Source: Sipunculus nudus (taxonomy: Eukaryota; Annelida; Sipuncula; Golfingiida; Sipunculidae). Taken from it: a stretch of DNA of 64,000 nucleotides. The DNA lies in NCBI GenBank assembly GCA_026874595.1, contig CM049306.1, forward strand, positions 23,297,019 through 23,361,018, given 5' to 3'. The notes below the pieces were generated by a model. That model was not told the origin of the DNA and ran no database searches. It saw only the letters and a program-made list of their open reading frames with translations. The position numbers were made by a program, and so were the translations under genes. Below are positions 1-10,064 of the stretch, piece by piece (the stretch's first letter is position 1; each line of letters opens with the position of its first letter).

Positions 1-1244
1 TGAGAGGTCCATGAAAAATCTCCTTTGAAACGAAAATTTGGTCTCTGTTACCCATATCCTTCGAGCTATGGGGCCCCAAAGTACCCCCCCAGAAAAGTAA
101 AAAATTTCATACAAAAACTTCAATATCTCATTAACTACTTGACTGATGGTCATGATTTTTGGCATACATATTGATCATGAGATGTTCCATCACTTCCTGC
201 AGACTGGTGGCGCCACCTGTTTTTTGATTTTTTTACCAATTTTTTTCTCTATTTTTGAGACCTTTAAAAATGTGAACATCTGTTAACAAGGCACAAATCG
301 TTAAGACTAGACCAAGAATCTAAATTCTTGACACACTGAGAGGTCCATGAAAAGTCTCCATGGAAACCAGAAACTAGGTCTCTGTTACCCATATCCTTCG
401 AGCTATTGGGCCCAAAAGTACCCCCCAGAATAGTCAAAAATTTCATACAAAAACTTCAATAATTCAATAACTACATCACTGATGGTCATGATTTTTGGCG
501 TACATATTGATCATGAGATGTTCCATATGTTCCTGCAGACTGGTGGCGCCACCTGTATTTGTTTGCATTTTTTTAACAAATTTTTTCTCTATTTTTAGAC
601 CTTTAAAGATATGAACATCTGTTAACAGGGCACAAATCTTTAAAACTGGACCTAGAATCTTCATTCTTGGCACACAGGGAGACCCATGAAAAGTCTCCAT
701 TGAAACCTAAAATTAGGTCTCTGTTACCCATATTCTTTAAGCTGTATGGCTCCAAATTACCCCCCAGAATAATGGAAAATTTGATACAAAAATTGCAGTA
801 TCATAATAACTACAACACTGATGGTCATGATTTTCGGCATACATATTGATCATGACCTGTTCCATCAGTTTCTGCAGACTAGGTGCGCCACCTCTATTTT
901 TTTTCAAATTTTCTTACGAATTTTTTTCTCTTTTTTGATACCTTTTAAAGATGTGGTTATCTGTCATTAGGGTACAAATCGCAACAACTGGACCTAGAAT
1001 CTTCATTCTTGTCATGCAAGGAGGCCCATGAAAACTGCCTGTGGAAACTTAAAATTAGGTCTCTGTTACCCATATCCTTCAAGCTATAGGACTCTGAAGT
1101 ATCCCTCAGAATAATGGACAATTTGATACAAAAGCTGAAGTATCTGAACAACTAATGCGGAGATCACCATGATTCTTTGCATGGATATTGACAATTAAGT
1201 GTTTTTATTAGTTTCTGCAGACTAGTGGAGCCACCTGTATTTTT
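1..1244 (-). repeat. Family A tandem-core element, ~340-bp units, reverse orientation (part 1)
   Basis: About four imperfect units of roughly 340 bp follow one another. Each carries a block reading 'ctgcagactggtggcgccac' (near 200, 537, 873 and 1211), a stretch about a tyrosine-poor, stop-rich 'ggtctctgttacccatatcc' line, and an A/T-rich spacer. Spacing between blocks is 343, 336 and 339 bp. The same unit occurs in the opposite orientation at 51407-52870, which fixes the orientation here as reverse. The left end lies outside the window. At about 1244 the array is interrupted by a family B element and resumes at about 2361. Short ORFs in it are not conserved between units and are not genes. 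Confidence 0.8.
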
Positions 1245-2360
1245 GTATCCGCCAAAACGAAGTTTTGCAGATACTATGTTTTTGACCGGGTTCCTCCGCC
1301 ATTGCCGCGTTTGTTTCCAGAGAGCTCCTCTGGGACTTGATTTTATGACAGGTGGCGCCACCTACATTCACGTTCACGGTGATGACATCCAAGCTCTTAT
1401 CTCGGGAACCTTTTGACCGATCAGGAAATAAAATTTATACAAATGTAGCCCTTGGATAGCTCTATAACATACACAAAAAATGGTGGCGCCACTTGTAACC
1501 ATGTTTGCAGAGTGTCCATCTGTTCATCTGCCTTGGGTTAAAATCACTCACATCTCGACTGTAGTTTGACATATCTGCCTATAATTTTGCAGTTTTATAC
1601 ATCCTGGATAGCTTTCTTGATTTTATGACAGGTGGCGCTACCTACATTCTAGTTTACGCTGCAGACATCTAAGCTCATATCTCGGGAACCGTTTGAACGA
1701 TTGGGCCAAAATTTTGCATGTGTATAGATCTCACATAGGTCTTTATCATACACAAAACTGGAGGGGCCATCTGCAACCATTTTTGTACATTTTGCACAGC
1801 GTCTGCTTGTTTGTCTGCCGTGGCCTAAAATCACTCATTTCTCTGTAATGGTTTAACATAACTGCCTAAAATTTTGCAGGTTTATACATCCTGGACAGCT
1901 TTCTTGATTTTATGACAGGTGGCGCCACCTACATTCTAATTAACGCTGCACACATCCAAGCTAATATCTCAGGAACCATTTGACTGATTGGGCTAAAATT
2001 GTGCATGTGTTTAGATCTCACATAGGTCTTTATCATACACGAAACTGGAGGGGCCACCTGCAACCATTTTTGCACAGCGTCTGTGTGTTTGTCTGCCGTG
2101 GGCTAAAATCACTCATATACATGTAGTGGTTTGACTTTTCTGCCTAAAATTTTGCATATGTATACAACTTGGACAGCTTTCTGGATTTGTGGTAGGTGGC
2201 ACAACCTACATACACATTTAGGCTGCAGACATCAATGCTAATATGCAACATGTCTCACTCTATTTCCCCTTGCCACTCAATCCATGCCTCACTTCACCCG
2301 TTCCACTCTGATTTTGGCGGATACAAGTAGTCATTTGTCGGCTACCCGTATTCTAGTTTT
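1245..2360 (-). mobile_element. Family B non-coding element, reverse orientation, nested in family A
   Basis: One end (1245 onward) reads tgtatccgccaaaacgaag followed by tttgcagatact, the inverse of the hairpin end seen at 16925-16955. The other end (about 2312-2360) carries ttttggcggatacaagtag and gtattctag, the inverse of the start seen at 15205. The interior has repeated ggtggcgccacct palindromes (for example 1352, 1484 and 1919). The family A sequence stops on one side and resumes on the other, so this is an insertion into A. No coding capacity. The exact insertion site is blurred by A-rich flanks. Confidence 0.75.
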
Positions 2361-2540
2361 TAAAGTTTACACATTTTTTCTCTATTTTTCAGATATATAA
2401 ATACAAACTAAATCTTGGCCTGTTGGTTAATCTGTTTGATGCTTCAGTTGAATGGGTATATACAACCATTCTAATGATAAAATTTCTTTTTGTGAATCTC
2501 TTCCCAGTCAGCTGAGCGTTATGACCCATGGGTCACTTGT
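2361..2540 (-). repeat. Family A element, part 2, with its 5' terminus
   Basis: The sequence resumes the family A unit (A/T-rich 'ttttttctctatttttcaga' line) after the B insertion. It ends at 2540 with the inverse of the terminus acaagtgacccatgggtca, followed inward by a GCTCAGCTG motif. The same terminus starts the elements at 17755, 22038, 51407, 57296 and 59556, so 2540 is the outer end of this copy. Confidence 0.7.
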
Positions 2541-2873
2541 TTTTATCTAATTTTAACATTCTGAGATAAGGATGGTTTATTTTTGGTGCTTTCTTAACTT
2601 GTCATCAAGAAAAAGCTAGTAATGCAGCCTTATGCTGCAGTGATCTTTCCAAGATATTGCAAATTGAATCATATATTCTTCAAGAAATGCTGATAAATTT
2701 GTAAGTTGATACTGAACATATCTTGGCTATTGTATCACCTAGTGTTACCTCAGTTGCTTTACAGGAGTCACCTGCAGTTCTAGGTAATATTATAGACCAG
2801 TTGCTTTTCTGTATATGTCATATAGATGGAAATGATATTCTTATATTCATTTACTATGTAACTGTCTTTCCAG
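2541..2873 (+). other. Upstream region or intron of the basic SP/TP-rich gene
   Basis: No protein-coding exon is supported. The coding sequence at 2875 is preceded directly by a good splice acceptor (tgtctttccag), so at least one non-coding 5' exon should lie upstream. Candidates are a donor-like gtaagttg at 2701 and a tiny acceptor/donor pair bounding 2765-2783. Neither is certain. Confidence 0.35.
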
Positions 2874-2874
2874 G

Positions 2875-4844
2875 ATGAGTGAAACTCTTAAACCACTGTC
2901 ACCAATGACACCAGGATGGACTACTGGAAATCCTGATATGTTTAAAACGCCTAAATCAATAAGCCCGCCAAGTAGACGAAAAACCACACGCAGGTAAATA
3001 ACATATCAGTTAGTACGGTAGCAATAGTAAGACATGGTTGAGAGACAGCTTGGCCGAATCAGACCAGGTTTGAGGACCACCTGGTCCCGCAATCAAATTT
3101 AAGTGGAGAAAATTTAAAGTTATATTTTAGAAAGTTGGTAATGCCATGGATTATTGAAGATTATCAGGAGCACATGTGAGCTGCACAATGAAAGTTGGTG
3201 TGTGTTGGCCTGGGCATTATTTATGACCTTATCTGGATGTCTTAATATGTATAATCGTTCCATGTGGCAAATTAAATGCCCATCAACATTTGCTGTTAAG
3301 ATTTCCAGTAGTTTTTAATTGATAATGGACAACTAAACAAGATATTTTGCATTTTTCTGTTTGATCATTTCAGGATAGCTGAAGTGAAAGTCTCCACTGT
3401 TGTTAAAGTTAGCAAACAAGAGGTGCAGAAAGCTGCAAGGGCAACTTTGTCCCCCAGAATGACCAGAGCACGCAGAGCATCAATGTATGTTGAACCAAGC
3501 CTCAGAAAGTCTATGATCCCAGTAACTAATCCTGTGAAAGCCTCGGAGGAATTCAAGAAGCCCAGCCCAGTAAAGAAGACAGCAAAAAGTGCTAAGAAAA
3601 GCCCAGGTAAGAAACAAGGCAGCAAGAAATCATCACCAAAAAAAGGAACAGTGACACGTGGACGGAAGGCACCATTAAAATCTTCCCCACCCAAATCTAC
3701 CAAGTCACCACCAAAATCCAAGCGAGCTTTACCCAAACCTCCCAAGTCTAAGTCACCTCCAAAGCTGAAGATCACAGAAACAACAAAGGAAGGCAAGCAA
3801 GTTTCAGTGAAAAGGGTAGTCACTAAAACTGAAGCCAAATCAAGCAGTGTCACCAAATCTCAAGAGAAGAAGGTAGTTGCCACAGAAAAGAAAATCAGCA
3901 CCAAAATTCCCAGTCCCAAGGGAGATTCGTCTAGGAAGAAGTCTGTCGTAGAAACATCTCCAGCTGTTACGAAAAGTAACAAAAGGAAGAGTTCTGAAGG
4001 ACACCTGGGAACTCCTGCTGGGAAGAAAGTCAGTGTAATTCTTGGTGAGGTATTCACTCCCACCAAGGGAACACCAGTGAAGAAAGCAACACCAAAGGAC
4101 TCTAAAGAAAAACTTCGGAAGACACCAGTATCCAAGTCACAAGGACAGGCCAAGGTGGTGAAGATCAAGACACCTGCAAAGTCTGGCACAGGTAAAGCAA
4201 AGACACCAATAAAAAGAAAAGTAACACCTGCAAGACCAAGTGCTCCTGTTGCAGAGAAGTTTAGGGCAAAAATTGGAACTCCAGTTTCAACCACACCAAG
4301 TGGCATTAAGAAAACACATGTTGCTCAATTTCTTGTCAAGCAAGGGAAAACTCCAAAGACCCCAAGCAGCAGTGAGAAGAAGACAAGAGAAGAGAGTCCT
4401 GCTAAACCCAAGACAAGAGAGCAAAGTCCTGCTAGAAAGGACACACTGCCCAAGACAAAAGAGCAAAGTCCTGCTAGAAGGGCCAACACGCCCAAAAGGC
4501 TGAAAAAAGAAACGCCAGCATCCTCATTCAGCACCCCACTTACTCGTGTAATTGCTTCTGAAGCATTCTCCACACCACGGGCTGCCTCAAAGAGACCAGC
4601 TGAGGAGTTGGGTAGAGAGTCTCAGGCAAAACAGGCTAAAGTGGATGTCAGTGCCACAGCTGACTTTGAATCCAGCATGGAGGAGTCAGTGCTTGTAGCA
4701 GATGAATCCACATCACCTCTTACAGATGTGAATGTGACCATTACAGATACCGTAGATTATTCTGAAAGCAAGAATGATACAAAGTTGACAGAACACAAGG
4801 AAGAGGACCGTGGTCTCTTGTGGCGGTACTGCACAATTCTCTGA
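2875..4844 (+). CDS. Basic SP/TP-rich nuclear-type protein, two coding exons (function unknown)
   Basis: Exons 2874-2993 and 3374-4844 join in frame (donor cag|gtaaat, acceptor tttcag|g) to give 529 residues. The ATG at 2875 lies one base after a splice acceptor and begins MSETLKPLSPMTPGW. The protein is dominated by Lys, Ser, Thr and Pro with dozens of SP/TP sites, many in the S/T-P-x-K form used by mitotic CDKs. Residues ~90-140 hold KKSP/KSPPK repeats like histone H1 tails. Three copies of a K-T-[RK]-E-[EQ]-S-P-A-[KR] repeat lie at ~375-405. Residues 257-277 (KKVSVILGEVFTPTKGTPVK and the next lysine) recall the PP1-binding region of Ki-67/Repo-Man, but the similarity is weak. The last ~85 residues turn acidic and end WRYCTIL, a CaaX-like tail. 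I do not recognise a named orthologue. A chromatin or mitotic-chromosome role is inference from composition only. Confidence 0.8.
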
Positions 4845-7074
4845 ACACATCTTGTATAGATTGAGTCAGTGGGAATTTATTAGTTACTCTCTGATGTGGA
4901 GTATAAAACAGGTACGAGCCAGTACATCATTTCAATGCATCACTTAGATCTCTGGTTCCCAGCATAATTAGGTCTACTATTTATATCATTATTCAGGTAA
5001 TATCATATGTTTGTTAGTGTATGTTTTTATTCATATGTTTTTGTTGTAAAATATATTAGAGACTTTGGTTATTGGTAGAGACATAGCCCAAACCTCTGTT
5101 TAGCAAGTACAAAAATTAGAATGTACAAGTGAAGAGTCATATTGTAGATACATTGTATATACTATTTAGCCCACTAGATTTACTATTTTATCTGTTGTTA
5201 AGGGTCTCACCTAGTCTGGCAGCTAACGAAGAGTTTATATTTGCATTTTTACACACATGCAGCAGATAGTTATTGTTTACAATATTCACTGGATATTATG
5301 TGGACTTTGTGCTTGTATTTTCCATATGCTTTAATGGCATTCAGATTGACGGAGATCCAAATATATGCAGTTGTACAAAGATAGGGGGGGGGGGGGGGGG
5401 GAGCTGTCCGTCTGGAAGGTCTTGCTAATTGGTACATTTGATGCAAGGAAGAAGCAGTCCCTAAGAATACCCTTAGAAGTGATATAGAGACATCCTAAGA
5501 AATGGTTCAGACATGATACACGTAAACTGGATTGGGAAGATTTTCCCTCCACATTTATACATACACATACATAGTTGCCTGAATCCTTATTTTAGGGAAA
5601 ATGGGAAGAAAGTGATATAGCGTAAGAAATTTATGCATGTTTTGGGAACCTAGTGATACATGCTATCTCTGTTCGATGTTACTAAGCAAAGCATGGCCAG
5701 TTTCATCCATTTCTCGATAAAATCTTACCGAAAAATAGGGATTCAGGGGACTGCATTAAGCATACAGTGCACGAGTACATTTTACATATTTTATTGTCTC
5801 TTCAACATACAGAGGAAGTACTGTACATTCACATATTTTTTAACTGTATGGCTAAAAAGGGAGGATTTGGACATTCATAAAATATCATATTCACTACACA
5901 ACATTTGCAAGCTAGGCTTAATTTTGACATTTGTGCATATCAGTTCAGTGTTGAACTGCCTGCATAGTTGATTTAAGGAATCACACTCATGAAATCATTC
6001 ACTTTGGAGGGAGTTGGTTATTTTCTTATATTGTACTGGTTATTATTATATATATATCTGGTAAATCCTGTATTATGTGTTTGGTAAATGTACCCACATG
6101 CTAAAGATATTTTCCCCCAAACTACAAAATAACATACACACAACATATTATTTTACTAAATATTGTTTATGTTGTCAGTTGATGATGGTGCTTATAATTG
6201 GCACCTGTGTAACACCACCAATACACCTATTAACATTAATGATCTCACCTGTTGTCTTGACTGTTACATGTACATAATATGTGTAATTTAATCCTAAGCA
6301 TTTAGCATTTGTACATATACATTCTGCAATATTTTATTGAAACAGATTATGTCTGCAAGGTTTTATTGTGTGCCTGTATACACCAAATTTACCTTTATAA
6401 GGTATTTTAATGAATGCACCTTATATCATTGTGCAGTTTTATATACAGGTATCCAGTAACGTGGCACCCTGTTACAATAAATGTCAGTGCCTTGTACAGA
6501 TCTTCCACAGTTCATGGAATATCTGGGCCAAGTTGCATGTAGCTTTAATCTGTAACTATGCCTGTACAAATCCTATGTTGTATGCATCGATTTTGGTCCC
6601 ATTATATGCTTTTGCATGAATGATATTCGTATAACAGGTTTGGAATAATGAACTGGATGTTCCATGAAGAATCATGGCAGTGTATGTAAAACCTATCATG
6701 AAATTCCCATGGATCAAGTTTTTATTTGTATTTCAGATTGTGCTTTCTCAGAAAGGTTAATTTTTAATTATATGAAACAGCAAGGTTTATTTTATTTATT
6801 AACAAACAGTTATGGTGTACGAGGGATTTTGTTGTATATCATAGATGTCAAAATATCTTGGAATATTTTGATCATAGTTTCAATGTATTTGCATGCTTTC
6901 TTGTATTTATAAATGAATGGCAAAAAAATGAATATTTATTTAGTTTACTTTCTGTTGAAAGTGAAGTTTAATTGGGGTTTTGTATATACAAGTAGCCATC
7001 CAATGTTTATTAAAATATAGATTTTGAAGGTTGTTTTTATTTTCTCATAGTCTCACTGGTTCATATCCTCATAC
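4845..7074 (+). other. 3' UTR / intergenic, AT-rich
   Basis: No coding exon is seen on either strand. It starts as the 3' UTR of the basic SP/TP-rich gene. It contains an 18-base poly(G) run at 5384-5401. A consensus AATAAA at 6476-6481 is the best candidate for the gene's polyadenylation signal, which would give a 3' UTR of about 1.6 kb. The short ORFs here have no codon bias or splice support. Confidence 0.4.
6476..6481 (+). terminator. Candidate polyadenylation signal AATAAA
   Basis: Canonical hexamer downstream of the stop at 4844, on the gene's strand. It is not proven: no transcript data are available, and the surrounding AT-rich sequence makes chance hexamers common. Confidence 0.3.
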
Positions 7075-7082
7075 TCCTGAAC

Positions 7083-7461
7083 TAGGGCTGTAACGGGTAC
7101 AAAATTTTGGACTTTAGTACCCGATAGGCATTACCCGACTCGGACTCGTTACCATGGCAATGCTGTGAAGATAAAACGAACACCTGTTTACATCAAAATA
7201 TGCATAAATTTTACTTAGTGACGGCTTAACTTTATCGCAACGAAGGAATAGAAATGTCATAACAAGACCTCTGGTAATTTGACTAGCATATGTTTAGAGC
7301 CCTACGCCAGGCTACGACAATGGATAAATAATCCTACAGACTGTCCTAAAATTTGCAGTAATATACATATATGCATGTACATACAAGAGTACTCGAGTCA
7401 ACATTTTGGACTCGAGTACTCGGTAAGTATTACCCGGACTCGAGTACTCCTTTAAGCCCTA
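7083..7461. mobile_element. Non-autonomous hAT-type MITE, 379 bp, intact target duplication
   Basis: The element begins TAGGGCTGTAACGGGTAC and ends GAGTACTCCTTTAAGCCCTA, which are imperfect terminal inverted repeats. It is flanked by a perfect 8-bp direct repeat TCCTGAAC at 7075-7082 and 7462-7469. Eight-base duplications and TAGGG-type ends are typical of hAT transposons. The interior repeats CTCGAGTACTCG-like blocks near the right end. No ORF is present, so it would have moved in trans. The unbroken duplication suggests a fairly young insertion. It sits between two convergent genes. Confidence 0.85.
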
Positions 7462-7469
7462 TCCTGAAC

Positions 7470-10064
7470 AAATATAAAATAACTCTGATATAATCACAAG
7501 GCCTTTATTGTGATAATACAATGTAATGCTGACCAGGTCATTCACTGAGCAGCACTGTACACCTTTCAAGAGGCCACTGAAAAGTACATGATCTCCAATG
7601 TCCATATATTAAACCTGGTAACACTTTAAAGACGTTGCAGAAGGACAAGAAACCAAAGATTTTATTCTCTGACCAACAATCTCACTCGGGACAAATGGTA
7701 AGCCTGTGTACCAGTTCCAATATTTCTGAGCTCTGCTGTAATTTCTAAGTATGCTGCCTATATGTGGAGAACTTAAAAACTGCTCCATGTTTTTGACCAC
7801 CCCAACCTACAGTAATTTTCAACATGCAAAACTTGTACCACCAAGGCAATCATATATCCTTATGTATAAAAATTGTGACAGAAATCCCAACCCCTGTATG
7901 TGAATAGGTCTGAACAATAGTTACATACTGGAAGGACTTGACAAGTACGTTTCTACATTAAAAGAACATCACCAAGGACTTGACTGAAATTGCAAACTAC
8001 CCATGGTTCGTAAGATGATGTGGTTATACATGAAAATACCTGAAGACCTGAGAAGAAAGACACTGATTATATATAACGATGACAAATAATAAGCACTTTA
8101 TAGTGTGCCACCGGTTTTGTCATTACACATTCATACAAGGAGTGACTTTTATATGCACTCCAACAATTCTCTTTCTCATCTTGATGCAGAACAATTTTTT
8201 CATACGACTCGTTAATAAGAAGCTATATTCTACCATTCACATATTCTCACGGTCTTTCTTACTGATGCATAAGATAAGCATTTAAATCATTTAATCAACT
8301 TTCATACGTGCAAGCTTACAGCTGCCCCTCTATATCTCCCAAATGCTGGTCTTTGTGCACCAAGTCATGGTAATGCATCTACCCGACCTACACATTTATG
8401 GGTTAAATGCAAATTTTCAATCAAATTTTTCGGGGACCCATATGATTAGTTTTTGTTTCTTGATGTTGGAATGCATTGAATTGAGCCTCGAATAAACTTA
8501 CTATTAACTTGTCCCTTAAGATCACATCCCGGGCCACATCTGCTTAATATAAATCCCATACAGTAGAAATAAACTTTAACAATGTACAGTGTTCTCTCTA
8601 AGGGTGTATAAAGTCTGACATTTGACTAATTTAATTATTATATGATCAGTTGCACAATTCGTCTGTTCTGTCCCTGACTAAATATTCATCAATCCCGTTC
8701 ATTTTAATCCCAAATACAGACACAAATATATTTAGCTCAAAGAGAAATAAATCCATGTTAGATATTTTGCTGTGCTATAAAAAACGGTCTCCTGCTCACT
8801 GTAATCAGTGAAATGGTGTTTGACACTTGAGGGATGGAAAATAATAAGATATGGAGCAGCAGCTGTAAGACAGCAATGAAACATTAAAATATGTGCTGTA
8901 AATGCAACATTAATAAAATAAGACTACTGATGAAAATATAACTGGGCACCTAGTTCAAACAAATTTTATATTAGTATTATTACCAAACATGTTACAATGT
9001 CTTACTACATATATTACTTTCTTGTACAAGTGGGTACACTGACAGACTACGATAAGAGGTAAGGTAGGGATGGTTAAATTAGTCAATCAATCAATACAAC
9101 AGAAATTCTATTTACTGCCATGGCATGCTGAGACTGACTGGTAACTGATGCAATATGCATACATGATTCTGCTTATATGGGGCTTTATGAATATTCACAT
9201 GGTCTAGAGCTGGTCCAGGGCTGTATTTATAGATAGGTGCATTGGTATATATCCCAATATTATTAAAATATAACACTGAATTTTGTTTATGGTTTATAAA
9301 TAAATGTTATGAAAGATTACCTTCCATTTAAAAGGAAGAGTACTGGAATCAAATTTGTATGCATCATATTCATAGTACTGTCATGCTACTGTATTGCGAG
9401 ATATAAAAATATCTTTACAGCCCTAGCCCAGCTGTTGAGAGTGTAAAACTTACTGGTACCATTTCACAGCTACAAATGCTGTACCAGCCTGTAACCTATA
9501 ATGACCCTTCTGATGAGACTACATAATGTCCTGGTGTCTTAACTTAGATACTTGCCACGGTACTGCAACAGTCTGACTCAGAGATGAAAAACCCTGCAAA
9601 ATCAACTGCACCTTTTAATAGGCAATACAGATAGCTCTTCCCTCTAAATTTCACTGGGGAATTGTGTACATATTGCTTATGTAATTTAAAGCAGAAACTG
9701 GATAAGTTCATATATCTACAGATATATATTACTGAATTATAGATCTAGGCAAGCCTGGCGCATTAAAAAATCTTGCCACCATTTAAAAAAATTTAAACTC
9801 CTGATTATAAACAAAGTATGCCCCTTATAACAAGGGTGAAACATGCACCTACCTCAAACATTACGTGACACTGTGAACAGCTTAAAGTTTAGCTGCACTG
9901 AAATATTCATCTTGGCAAACACTGGTCCTTATTAGGAAAGACTGCTACATTTATCAGAAAACATGATCGGCATGCTCAACAACACTTTCATATTTGCAAC
10001 AAACAAGAATTCTTAAAACAGAACATTACCCCATTGCTTTTCATGTCTTAAGCTAAACACACTA
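7470..10064 (-). other. 3' UTR of PRELID1 / intergenic
   Basis: No coding exon was found. On the minus strand this follows the PRELID1 stop. A minus-strand AATAAA (tttatt at 7504-7509) would end a long 3' UTR just beside the hAT MITE. Other hexamers nearer the stop are possible. The sequence is AT-rich with no recognisable repeat family. Confidence 0.35.

Noticed and set aside
3365-3856. Long minus-strand reading frame opposite the basic SP/TP-rich gene
   Set aside because: It is the antisense shadow of a Lys/Ser/Pro-rich coding exon; the plus-strand frame has splice sites and a sensible composition.
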